NCBI RefSeq assembly: GCF_017873185.1
Contig: NZ_JAGGJX010000001.1
Location: 620,001 to 684,000 of the forward strand
Direction of reading: 5' to 3'
Length of the DNA stretch: 64,000 nt
From: Metaclostridioides mangenotii
GTDB taxonomy: Bacteria; Bacillota; Clostridia; Peptostreptococcales; Peptostreptococcaceae
Part shown: piece after piece, positions 26,516-34,844 of the stretch
How positions within the stretch are numbered: position 1 is the stretch's first letter
Layout of the letters: the number at the start of each line of letters is the position of its first letter
Made by a program: the position numbers and the translations under genes
Notes under the pieces: generated by a model
Told to the model about the DNA's origin: nothing
The model's input: the letters and a program-made list of their open reading frames with translations, nothing else
The model's database searches: none

Positions 26516-26921
26516 CCTTTTTATTAGATTTTAAAAACCAACATACAGTTTCTTTATATTAGATAAAACAGAATACTGTATAAAGATATGTCATTTGTTA
26601 GTATATTAGAGATGTTATACCTTTATTATACAATAATTTCAGCAAAATTATAATTTATAATCTATAGAAATTCACAAGAATTCTACGACTTTACTAATGT
26701 CTTTATATATTACGAACTAAGAATACATGTTATAATATTCTATACATATAAGGTAGTAAAAAATTAATCTTTAGTGCTTGTAATTTACTGTACATAACAG
26801 ATTAATTTAAATAGTACTTATCAATAATTACAAGACGGTTAAATATTAGATTTCAGATGTATAGTATAGAGACTGACAAACGAAATCTCAAATACGCAAA
26901 ATTTAAAGAGGGAGAAATATT
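26516..26921. other. intergenic region with structured lplA leader
   Basis: This stretch separates the DUF3841 pair from lplA. It contains an extended -10 on the plus strand (TATAAT at 26731-26736 preceded by TG) and, downstream, two interleaved perfect inverted repeats: AAATTAATCT/AGATTAATTT (26761-26770 and 26799-26808) and CTTGTAATT/AATTACAAG (26777-26785 and 26826-26834). No known riboswitch class was recognised. Confidence 0.45.
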
Positions 26922-27911
26922 ATGTTACTAATTTATAATGATAAGACAAGACCGTATTTTAACTTAGCTATGGAAGAATACTTGCTAAAAAATTTCGACA
27001 GTGATTTGTTTATACTTTGGAGAAATGAACCTTCAATAATTGTAGGAAAAAATCAAAATATACTATCAGAGATTAATTTAGATTATATCGAAGAACATTC
27101 GATTCCAGTTGTAAGAAGACAATCTGGTGGAGGAGCTGTTTTCCATGATTTAGGAAATATAAACTTCACTTTTATATCAAATGACAACAGTTTCAGTGAT
27201 TTTAGAAGATTTACTCAACCTATAATAGATCTACTTAAAACTATGGATGTAAACGCCGAATTTTCTGGCAGAAATGATCTACTTATAGAAGGCAAAAAGT
27301 TCTCTGGAAATGCACAGTACAACTATAAAAATAAAACTATGCACCACGGAACGTTAATGTTTTCTTCTCAGATAAACGATCTTTCTAGTGCATTAAAGGT
27401 TAAACCTATAAAACTAGAAGGCAAGGGAATTAAATCTGTTAAGGCGCGTGTTACAAATATAAGTGATCACTTAAAAATCGAAATGGATATTTTAGAATTT
27501 AAAGATACTATTATGGATTATCTATCTAAAACAAATCCAGATAACGAGCCTTATACTTTAAGTGAGAGCGATATAGAAAACATACAAAAATTAGTTGATG
27601 AAAAATACGGAACTTGGGAATGGAACTTTGGGAAATCTCCAAAGTATAACTTTACTAATGAACTTAAATATCCAGGTGGAAATGTAGAATTCAACTTAAA
27701 TGTAGATAAGGGCGTTATAACTGAGATTAAATTATATGGGGACTTTTTCGGCAGAAGAGATGTTTCTTTTGTTGAAGATGCTTTAACTGGAGTAAACCAT
27801 GAAGAAGGCGCTATAAGATCAGTTTTAGATAAAATAGATATCGATGAATACTTCCTTGGAGGTAATACTGAGGTGCTAGTCGCAGGTTTGTTTGGAAAAA
27901 AAATACTTTAA
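26922..27911 (+). CDS. lplA: lipoate-protein ligase A
   Basis: A 329-residue ligase that adenylates lipoate and attaches it to lipoyl domains. Family motifs are visible: the RRQSGGGAVFHD segment (residues about 66-77), GRNDLLIEGKKFSGNAQ with the catalytic-region lysine, and HHGTLMF. The C-terminal domain (about 250-329) is present, so it is a full-length enzyme. It probably serves GcvH of the glycine cleavage system encoded 15 kb away; gcvH itself is not in the window. The ribosome binding site is GAGGGAG. Confidence 0.95.
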   Translation: MLLIYNDKTRPYFNLAMEEYLLKNFDSDLFILWRNEPSIIVGKNQNILSEINLDYIEEHSIPVVRRQSGGGAVFHDLGNINFTFISNDNSFSDFRRFTQPIIDLLKTMDVNAEFSGRNDLLIEGKKFSGNAQYNYKNKTMHHGTLMFSSQINDLSSALKVKPIKLEGKGIKSVKARVTNISDHLKIEMDILEFKDTIMDYLSKTNPDNEPYTLSESDIENIQKLVDEKYGTWEWNFGKSPKYNFTNELKYPGGNVEFNLNVDKGVITEIKLYGDFFGRRDVSFVEDALTGVNHEEGAIRSVLDKIDIDEYFLGGNTEVLVAGLFGKKIL

Positions 27912-28130
27912 CAGCAAAATCCACACTATATTCGATAGTACTATACATCACAATATAAGTGTATGTGTATAATGTTTCCAATTTTTAATATAATCTAAGC
28001 ATTATAATATCTCCAATACTCTGCAAAAATAACTGAGCAAACTCTGAATATAATTTAGTCTATATTGGTCGCATTATATATAAATTTGTCATTTTTAAAT
28101 CTATATTCATATATTAGTTATATAATTGAA
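27912..28130. other. non-coding stretch after lplA, nothing identified
   Basis: AT-rich sequence between lplA and the shared terminator. No ORF with a ribosome binding site, repeat or RNA motif was seen. Confidence 0.4.
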
Positions 28131-28168
28131 AAGAGTCTATCTTAACCTAAAAATTAAGATAGACTCTT
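28131..28168. terminator. terminator between lplA and the tcyP unit
   Basis: AAGAGTCTATCTTAA (28131-28145) and TTAAGATAGACTCTT (28154-28168) form a perfect 15-bp stem around an eight-base loop. Short T-rich flanks occur on both strands. It serves the convergent lplA and tcyP-like units. Confidence 0.85.
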
Positions 28169-28228
28169 CTTCATTAAAGTAATATAAAGTTATTTATTTG
28201 ATACTGCAATAAATTCTATTATTAAGGT

Positions 28229-28375
28229 TTAATTTATACTTTTTGTATTTAACTTCGACTTTAATAGAATAACCCAGCCAATAATAGATATCAGAGTGCT
28301 CCATAGTAAAATATTTCCGAGACCAAAGATGTAATTTGTCCAAGGCAGAGCGCCTACACTAGTTTTCCACTCCAT
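28229..28375 (-). CDS. small membrane protein, 48 aa, overlapping the symporter gene
   Basis: A 48-residue open frame whose ATG overlaps the end of the tcyP-like gene by 17 bases. The peptide starts MEWKTSVGALPW, has one strongly hydrophobic helix (about residues 16-37, GLGNILLWSTLISIIGWVIL) and a basic tail (LKSKLNTKS). It lies before the terminator that ends the symporter unit, so it is probably on the same mRNA. Small one-helix subunits are known beside other symporters (for example MetS with MetP), so an accessory role is plausible but not shown. The ribosome binding site is weak. Confidence 0.5.
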   Translation of the reverse strand: MEWKTSVGALPWTNYIFGLGNILLWSTLISIIGWVILLKSKLNTKSIN

Positions 28376-29753
28376 CCTTATAATAAATATTTTTATTTAC
28401 TTTTCCTAAAGACTTTCCAACAATTATTGAAGTAACTATAGATCCATTTACGTTTATCATAGTTCTACCCATATCTAATATAGGATCTATCGCTAGTATT
28501 CCTGCTGCCAACGGAAAATATGGACCAAGCCCAACTCCAGATAATACAACTGATACTGCCATTGTAGCTGTGCCTGGGAGCCCTGCTATACCTATAGAGC
28601 CTATTGTTATAACTATAAATAACATTGCATAGAACGTAGCATTCATTTCTATTCCAGCCATATTTGCTATTGTCACAGCCATAAGAGCAGGATATATACC
28701 AGCACAACCATTCATACCCATATTAGCTCCTAAACTTGCAGCAAAACTTGATACGCTTTCTTCTACACCTTGTTTTTCAACTAAGTTATTTATTGTTACA
28801 GGAAGTGTTCCTAAACTTGAACGAGATGTAAAAGCTAATACTAATGGCTCTATTGCATTTTTAGCATATTTTATAGGATTCAAACCATTAAGTGCTATTA
28901 TTATTAAGTGAACTATAAACAGTATAATTGTAGAAACATAAAGTGCAAGAACAAACTCTAATACTGATAACATTGACCCTATCCCACCTGATGTTATAGT
29001 ATTTGCAAGCATCGCTACAACCGCATATGGCATCAATGTTATAACTGTCATAGCGACACTTACTATGATCTTATAAAGTGCCTCTACTAGGTCCACAAAT
29101 GGTTTTATTATATCTTCATATTTTTTATTTAATTCCTTAACTGCAAGACCTAAGAATGCAGCAAATATAATTATAGCAACTATATTTGCATCTGCCATAG
29201 CTTGAACTGGATTTGTTGGTAATAATCCAATTAATGTATCAACTACCGAAGTTATCTCTTTCATTTGTGCAGTATTGTCTACAATACCTTTAAATCCTTC
29301 TCCTAAGTGCATAAATTTTCCTACAACAATTCCTATAGTTGCTGCTATCGCTGTAGTTCCTAATAACATTCCTATAGTTCTAAATGTCATAGATTTTAAA
29401 TTTTCTCCATCCTCCATGTTGATTATTACTCTAAGTATTGATATAAATACAATTGGAACGACTAGCATTTTTAATAGAGCCATAAATCCACTTCCAAATA
29501 GACCATACCATTTAGTTACCTCCTGCAACCATACAACTTTAGTCGGGTCATCTGGCATACCAGCAACCAATTGTATTATTATACCTAATGCGAGCCCCAT
29601 AATTGTTGCAATAATGGTCCTCATGGAGAAGTTAACTTTCTTCTTCCCTAATTTATTAACAAAAATAAACATTCCTAATAATACAGCTATGAAAAATATT
29701 GTCTTTAAATCTGTAATCATTAGAAATTTTGAAAAAAACGAACTTTTTGCCAT
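28359..29753 (-). CDS. tcyP: TcyP-like cystine:cation symporter (DAACS family)
   Basis: A 464-residue member of the dicarboxylate/amino acid:cation symporter family, close in length and N-terminal pattern to Bacillus TcyP, the L-cystine symporter. The HP1 serine-rich loop reads TSRSSLGTLPVT and the ion-binding NMxMNG-type segment reads NMGMNGCAG. It should import cystine with a cation. The assignment is supported by two operators in its promoter that recur at the cysK promoter of this window. The ATG follows AAGGAG. Glutamate or another amino acid remains possible as substrate. Confidence 0.82.
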   Translation of the reverse strand: MAKSSFFSKFLMITDLKTIFFIAVLLGMFIFVNKLGKKKVNFSMRTIIATIMGLALGIIIQLVAGMPDDPTKVVWLQEVTKWYGLFGSGFMALLKMLVVPIVFISILRVIINMEDGENLKSMTFRTIGMLLGTTAIAATIGIVVGKFMHLGEGFKGIVDNTAQMKEITSVVDTLIGLLPTNPVQAMADANIVAIIIFAAFLGLAVKELNKKYEDIIKPFVDLVEALYKIIVSVAMTVITLMPYAVVAMLANTITSGGIGSMLSVLEFVLALYVSTIILFIVHLIIIALNGLNPIKYAKNAIEPLVLAFTSRSSLGTLPVTINNLVEKQGVEESVSSFAASLGANMGMNGCAGIYPALMAVTIANMAGIEMNATFYAMLFIVITIGSIGIAGLPGTATMAVSVVLSGVGLGPYFPLAAGILAIDPILDMGRTMINVNGSIVTSIIVGKSLGKVNKNIYYKDGVEN

Positions 29754-29845
29754 TGTAAATCTCCTTTTTATTATAATTTATTAATTACTTATATCGGCAT
29801 ATTGACCCTACCGAAATATACTAACATTGATAATGATTAATCAAC

Positions 29846-29899
29846 TATCAAATTGATAATTTCATTGTATATTATACAACTATCATTTTGATAATGCAA
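29846..29899 (-). promoter_or_regulatory. tcyP promoter with two TATCA-N3-TGATA operators
   Basis: On the minus strand TTGCAT (29894-29899) and TATAAT (29871-29876) are 17 bases apart. One dyad, TATCATTTTGATA (29881-29893), fills the spacer. A second, TATCAAATTGATA (29846-29858), lies just past the predicted start. The dyad starts are 35 bases apart. This layout suits a repressor that blocks polymerase, and it recurs at cysK. Confidence 0.75.
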
Positions 29900-30006
29900 G
29901 TTTTTTAAAGAATTAACTCAATAAAATAAATTTCGTTTTTAATTTATGTTTAATCGGTTATTTAGCTGTTCTTAATGGAGCAATGTTATTATGTAGGTCG
30001 GTAAAT

Positions 30007-30053
30007 AAAAAAAGCCGGATAAAACAGTTTAAATTTCAACCATCTTATCCAGC
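30007..30053 (-). terminator. terminator of the DUF819 gene
   Basis: On the minus strand GCTGGATAA pairs with TTATCCGGC, followed by seven T. It lies about 100 bases after the stop of the DUF819 gene. The sequence between it and the tcyP promoter holds nothing else recognisable. Confidence 0.82.
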
Positions 30054-30148
30054 ATATAATTTAAGTATATATACCCTCCAATGTCATAATAATCATTAAT
30101 TATAGCATTAGCATTACATTTTTTAAGTCAATTATTGCAAATCTCAAA

Positions 30149-31351
30149 TTACATCAATATATTTCCTATAAAAAGTCCAAAGTAATTTCCAACTATATAC
30201 CCAAGAGTCCCGACAATAAGTATAGGCCCCACTAGTTTAGTCCACCCTTTAGAAATAGCCATTGCTGCAGCTGTTGTCGGCCCACCTATATTTGCATTTG
30301 ATGCAAGTATAGCTTCCTCAAGAGTAAATTTAAATATTTTAGCGCCTGCAAAAGTGATTATCATATTTATAACTACCATTACTACACAGTATAAAAGCAA
30401 CAGCGGAGATTTTTGAATAATTAATCCTATAGAAGCTGGTACACCTATAACTACAAAGAAGAGATAAATTAAAAATGTTCCAATCTCTTGTGCTCCCTTT
30501 ATTCCTGCAAAGAACTTAGGCAAAAATGTAGCAAGCAACATCGTTATAGTTGTTATAATTAGATACTGGTTTCCAAATAGAGTATTTAGCATCGAAAATA
30601 AAGGATTTGAAGTAGGTATAATCGATGCGAGTAAAGCTGCCAACTGTACAGAAGCTGCCACAATTATAAATGCACTCGCAATTGCAAAAGCTATATCTTT
30701 AAGTGCAATTTCCTTACCGCTCCAATAGCTCGATGCCGCTGTCTCTCCTGACTTAACCTCCATACTCTCAAATTCAACTACATGAGGATGTTCAAAGTGC
30801 TTTCTGAAGAATGCTATAGATGGTATAGATATCAATACAAAGAAATATAATGCCATTAATAGATTATCAGCTACTACAGCAGCAGACACCAAATCACCTG
30901 GAACCTCAAATGCACCTGACATCGCTGCAAAGTTGACTCCACCACCTATATAAGATGCAGACATCATTGCTGCAACCATATACAAATTTGGAATTAGTTT
31001 TTGAAGTGCTAAGAATCCTACAACTGCACCAGTCATAGTTCCTACAGAACTTATTAAAAATATAATAAGCAGCCTTCCACTTTCTTTCCAAATTTTTTTA
31101 ATATTACATTGATATAAAAGTAAAGCAATTGCTAATGGTACTACATAACCCCAAACTTGATCGTAAACTGGCGATTCAGTTGGAATGACTTTTAAATTAG
31201 ATAGTACCATTGCTCCAACTAAAGCTATTATTGCACCAGAGACTTTAGAAGCCCAATCGTACTTTTGCTCTAAGTATATACTAAAAGCAGCCCAACCGGT
31301 TATTATAGCCCACAAGACCCATATATTATCGGAACTTATCAAACTCTTCAT
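30149..31351 (-). CDS. DUF819 family membrane protein
   Basis: A 400-residue integral membrane protein of the DUF819 (YjcL-like) family, with about ten helices and two conserved Gly-rich segments: SASYIGGGVNFAAMSG in the first half and ASNANIGGPTTAAAMAI in the second, which suggests an internal duplication as in many transporters. The substrate is unknown. The start at 31351 is six bases after GGGGAGGT; the TTG 15 bases upstream would bury that site. It may be co-regulated with the methyltransferase-like gene upstream, but a strong terminator lies between them. Confidence 0.88.
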   Translation of the reverse strand: MKSLISSDNIWVLWAIITGWAAFSIYLEQKYDWASKVSGAIIALVGAMVLSNLKVIPTESPVYDQVWGYVVPLAIALLLYQCNIKKIWKESGRLLIIFLISSVGTMTGAVVGFLALQKLIPNLYMVAAMMSASYIGGGVNFAAMSGAFEVPGDLVSAAVVADNLLMALYFFVLISIPSIAFFRKHFEHPHVVEFESMEVKSGETAASSYWSGKEIALKDIAFAIASAFIIVAASVQLAALLASIIPTSNPLFSMLNTLFGNQYLIITTITMLLATFLPKFFAGIKGAQEIGTFLIYLFFVVIGVPASIGLIIQKSPLLLLYCVVMVVINMIITFAGAKIFKFTLEEAILASNANIGGPTTAAAMAISKGWTKLVGPILIVGTLGYIVGNYFGLFIGNILM

Positions 31352-31445
31352 CTTATACCTCCCCAATATTTTTTAAATATTCTTACAATATCTCTACTTT
31401 ATTATATTATATGATTAAATAGTTATACAACTACAATATCCAAAA

Positions 31446-31538
31446 ATAACTATAGGTCTACTTTGTTTACTACTATCAATCTTTATTAAAACATAAATAC
31501 ATTGATAACAGATCCAAAGAAGACCTATAATTATTAAA
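31446..31538 (-). terminator. long-stem terminator of the methyltransferase-like gene
   Basis: ATAGGTCTaCTTTG pairs with CAAAGaAGACCTAT at the base of a long structure that also contains TATCAAT/ATTGATA. On the minus strand ATAGTTATTTTT follows. It lies just after the stop at 31552. Confidence 0.75.
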
Positions 31539-31551
31539 ATATTGTATCAAA

Positions 31552-32664
31552 TTAATCAAATAAACCTTTGCACAATTCTCCTCTTTGTGCTCCTCTTCCA
31601 TACTTTTTAGCAGCATATGCAAATGCGTGTAAATTTTCCCTAGGAGTACCCAAAGGAACTTGACATCCTGCAAATAGCATATATCCCATAGGATTGTCGC
31701 TTCCCTTTCTTAAACATACCTTTACCGCTTCTATAACATCATCTATTGTTCCATCTCTCATAACTTCAACAGGAGGTACATTTCCAGCTAGAGCTAATTT
31801 ATCTCCAACTAAAAGTTTAGCCTCTTCTAAATCCTCACAGTTATCAATACTTAAAGATTTAATTCCTATTTCTACTAGGTGTGTCCATATTCCTTTAGTC
31901 TTTCCACAGATGTGTATCGATGGTGTAAATCCAGTTATATTTTTAATTCCATCAATTAAATCCTTCAAATGCGGCTTTGAAAATTCTTCAAATTGCTTGA
32001 CATTAATAAGGCTAAGTGATCCAACAGGATCTCCTATATTTACAGGTACTGGCCCAAGTTCTTTGCACACTGCTTCAACCCATACAAGTGAACATTTCAC
32101 ACTGAAGTCAAGCAGTCTATGTAAATTCTCTTTATCTTTGATAACATCTCTAAGAACGTTTTCTGGTTTTCTAATAGATGCAGCGGTTGTAAATGGACCT
32201 GCTACATCTGTGGCTATTATCATCTCTGGATAGTGCTTTTTAAGAAATCTTATTTTATCGATTAAATCCGGCAATCTTCCGTCTTTGTACGGATCTATTA
32301 TATTCATAGTATCTAATATGCTGTAATCTTTTAAAACAAAATCAGATACATAATCCATCCCATTTTCTGGATATACTACTGTTGATCCTAATGCTTCTCC
32401 AATAGACTTAAGACCTAAGCCTACTTCTGATCCACTTAAATCAAACTCTATCTTCATCTTTTCCATAATATCACATTGCACATCCATAGACTTTCTGTAC
32501 TCTCCAATTGTATAACCGTATAATGGAGCTGCTGTGTCATGGTCTATTAGCGTATACGGTATTCTATCTACCTCTTCACCTTTAAAATAAGCTAGCCCTC
32601 TCTCCATATCAGTCATAGTATCTTTGTACTTTTCCATCTCTATTAATAACTCTTCATAGTTCAT
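31552..32664 (-). CDS. uroporphyrinogen decarboxylase family (MtaA-like) methyltransferase
   Basis: A 370-residue TIM-barrel protein of the URO-D superfamily. It is closer to the MtaA/CmuA corrinoid methyltransferases than to haem biosynthesis HemE: the zinc-binding pattern is seen as HICGKT in the second half and FAGCQVP near the C-terminus. Such enzymes move methyl groups between a corrinoid protein and a thiol. No corrinoid protein gene is adjacent, so the partner is unknown. It lies 82 bases after the HAD gene and may be the last gene of the ter transcript or independent. Confidence 0.83.
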   Translation of the reverse strand: MNYEELLIEMEKYKDTMTDMERGLAYFKGEEVDRIPYTLIDHDTAAPLYGYTIGEYRKSMDVQCDIMEKMKIEFDLSGSEVGLGLKSIGEALGSTVVYPENGMDYVSDFVLKDYSILDTMNIIDPYKDGRLPDLIDKIRFLKKHYPEMIIATDVAGPFTTAASIRKPENVLRDVIKDKENLHRLLDFSVKCSLVWVEAVCKELGPVPVNIGDPVGSLSLINVKQFEEFSKPHLKDLIDGIKNITGFTPSIHICGKTKGIWTHLVEIGIKSLSIDNCEDLEEAKLLVGDKLALAGNVPPVEVMRDGTIDDVIEAVKVCLRKGSDNPMGYMLFAGCQVPLGTPRENLHAFAYAAKKYGRGAQRGELCKGLFD

Positions 32665-32746
32665 ATATATCCCTCTTTACCACAAATTTTCCAATCTTAG
32701 ATTTTAAATAACATAAAGTGCAGTATAGTATGACCTATTGCTTACA

Positions 32747-33556
32747 CTAAGCTTTCACAGTATTTAATTCTTCGCCTATCTTTACCTTTATAATTATACT
32801 TTTTAAAATCTCTTCAGTGCCCTTCATTCCCACAGATTCGCTTGACTCAAAGCCTCTAACTAAAGCAATATTAGATAGCTCTCCATGCTTTAAAGTATAT
32901 GGATTATCAGATAGTGACAACATACCATCATCCATCAATGAATCCCCTATCGAATAAAACGTCTCTATTCCAACCTCTTTAGCCAAATATTCAACAGCAT
33001 TTTCTTTAGTCAATCCACTTGGAAGAAAGTATATCTTTCTGCCACTCACAAATACCTTCCAACCTATCGTATCAAGTGTATCTGTAAATTCCTGTAACAT
33101 ATTTATTTTGAAAACCTCTAAATCCACAACCAAATAGAAAAACAATTCTTCAGCCTTTCTAAATTTCAAAATACCCGGACAATCTTTGTATTTTTCAAAA
33201 CTCTCTACTACTTCGTCAATCGATTTCGACTTTGACAGAACTTCTTTCAATTTAACTTTCCAACTTTCTAATACCTCACCATTTCTTAGGATAACTCCAC
33301 CGTTGGAAGTAATAACCCACGGAAAATTTATACCAAACTTTGAAAATTCTATCCTGTTGAACTGATTTAGCGTCCTAGTAGTAGCTGGAATAAACAAACC
33401 CCTTTTTTGTATCTGCTTAATCATATCTATAGTAAGCTTTGAAACATATGATATTTCTCTACCTTCAAATACTTCTATATTTGAATAATCAACGTCTGTA
33501 TTTAAAAATTTATTTGAATATATTATGCTTCTATCTAGATCAGAAAAAACTAACAT
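32747..33556 (-). CDS. HAD-family hydrolase of the Ter module
   Basis: A 269-residue HAD phosphatase. The nucleophile motif is FSDLDRSI near the N-terminus and the third motif is SIGDSLMDDGML near the C-terminus. Such HAD proteins accompany the StiP, PRTase and lyase genes in Ter-associated modules. I prefer the ATG at 33556 because AAAGGAG lies six bases before it and HAD proteins usually begin here; a start at 33601 has a poor site. The substrate is unknown, possibly a phosphorylated intermediate of the proposed nucleoside-like product. Confidence 0.82.
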   Translation of the reverse strand: MLVFSDLDRSIIYSNKFLNTDVDYSNIEVFEGREISYVSKLTIDMIKQIQKRGLFIPATTRTLNQFNRIEFSKFGINFPWVITSNGGVILRNGEVLESWKVKLKEVLSKSKSIDEVVESFEKYKDCPGILKFRKAEELFFYLVVDLEVFKINMLQEFTDTLDTIGWKVFVSGRKIYFLPSGLTKENAVEYLAKEVGIETFYSIGDSLMDDGMLSLSDNPYTLKHGELSNIALVRGFESSESVGMKGTEEILKSIIIKVKIGEELNTVKA

Positions 33557-33695
33557 GCACTGCTCCTTTATATTTTTAGTAAGAATATCTTTGAATTTCA
33601 TTATATTATAATCTCGCTTTCACTGAGATTAATTAATTTATAATTATTTCAATATTTTTATTCCTACTAAAAATTAATTTTAATATAGTATTAAT

Positions 33696-34784
33696 CTAAA
33701 TATCCTTCATATTCTTTATTATCCCACAACATCTGTAGGCTTTTAAATCTGCCTCTACAACCTCTACATTTTTTTCTTTAGCTAGAATAAAAATATGGTC
33801 CAGAGTTTCATCATTTAGATCTTTTACAAGTATTTTATACGGAATCCTTCTAAGTAAAACTCTAGTAGTCTCTCCAACCCCAGGTTTTATAAAGTTAACA
33901 TCCTCTATTTTATACTCGCTCTTTATCATTGCAACATCTTTATCGCCGTCTTTAGTAAGTTTATCTTCCGTCCATTTACTCATGCCTTCATCTATAGTTT
34001 TGTATTGATCTTCAAAACAATTTTCAATAGTCTCAACATAATTTATAGATACGTCTTTATCTACTAAATGGTCGTAAAACTTAGCCCCATGAAAGTCGTT
34101 TTCTCCAATCAAGTCGCTTCTAAGAACAGTTCTGCTAACTAAGCCAGATACAGTAGAGTTAAGACATGCACTAGGAATTAAAAAATCCTCTCTTATTCCA
34201 TATAGACTTGAGTATCCAGCAGGGTCAGCTAAAACTGCAAGTGTAGGATCAAATTTCTTCCCAAATTTAGCTTCTAAAACCTTGCACGCCTTTTCTAATT
34301 CACGCGAAATAGTTCCCTTACCTGTCCAACCATCTATAAACTGAATTTCTGAATCTTTATGATTCTCTATTATATAAGACATAGCATTCAAATCTATTCC
34401 TCTGTCTCGAATTATCGATATAGTGTAATGGCTGAGATTTAAATTGTATCTATCCCTTAAATATCTCTTAGCAAGTATTCCTATAGGGGTACCCGCTCTC
34501 GCCAACGAAACAAGTACGACATCTTTTCCATTTTTAGTTATTATTTTTTCACACATCATGCCTATCGCATAGGACAATTTATCTTTTGTCTCTTCTAGTT
34601 TTTCACGGTACAATTTTAAATACTCTTCACTTACTTCATATTCTATAGGTATCATCTCTGAATAATGAGTTCCACTCTGTATCTTTAATTCACGTTCTTT
34701 GTTTCCCTGTTCTTCAATATTATCTGAAATATCTTTTAATAAAAACACTACATCATCTTGTGAATACGTTCCAAACTTCTTCAA
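33696..34784 (-). CDS. StiP-family cysteine protease-like protein
   Basis: A 362-residue protein resembling the StiP-type family with a C-terminal PELOTA-like RNA-binding domain. Features include SLARAGTPIG (PRTase-like loop), the FIDGWTGKGTISREL segment, SACLNSTVSGLVSRTV with the conserved Cys, and GVGETTRVLLRR before the C-terminal domain (about 290-362). The family is part of the Ter-linked biosynthetic module; its activity has not been shown to my knowledge. The start is TTG at 34784 behind GAGGAG. Confidence 0.85.
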   Translation of the reverse strand: MKKFGTYSQDDVVFLLKDISDNIEEQGNKERELKIQSGTHYSEMIPIEYEVSEEYLKLYREKLEETKDKLSYAIGMMCEKIITKNGKDVVLVSLARAGTPIGILAKRYLRDRYNLNLSHYTISIIRDRGIDLNAMSYIIENHKDSEIQFIDGWTGKGTISRELEKACKVLEAKFGKKFDPTLAVLADPAGYSSLYGIREDFLIPSACLNSTVSGLVSRTVLRSDLIGENDFHGAKFYDHLVDKDVSINYVETIENCFEDQYKTIDEGMSKWTEDKLTKDGDKDVAMIKSEYKIEDVNFIKPGVGETTRVLLRRIPYKILVKDLNDETLDHIFILAKEKNVEVVEADLKAYRCCGIIKNMKDI

Positions 34785-34844
34785 TTTATCATCTCCTCTG
34801 CAAGTAAAATTCGTCTAAAGTCTTATATGTCAAAAACAGCGCGT

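Noticed and set aside
29275-29784. 169-codon plus-strand ORF opposite the tcyP-like gene
   Set aside because: It is antisense to a well-supported symporter; the hydrophobic composition is a mirror of the real membrane protein.
31476-31673. 65-codon minus-strand ORF overlapping the methyltransferase-like gene
   Set aside because: It overlaps the end of a clear gene and its terminator, and has no convincing ribosome binding site.
31694-32233. 179-codon plus-strand ORF opposite the methyltransferase-like gene
   Set aside because: Antisense shadow without translation signals or a recognisable fold.
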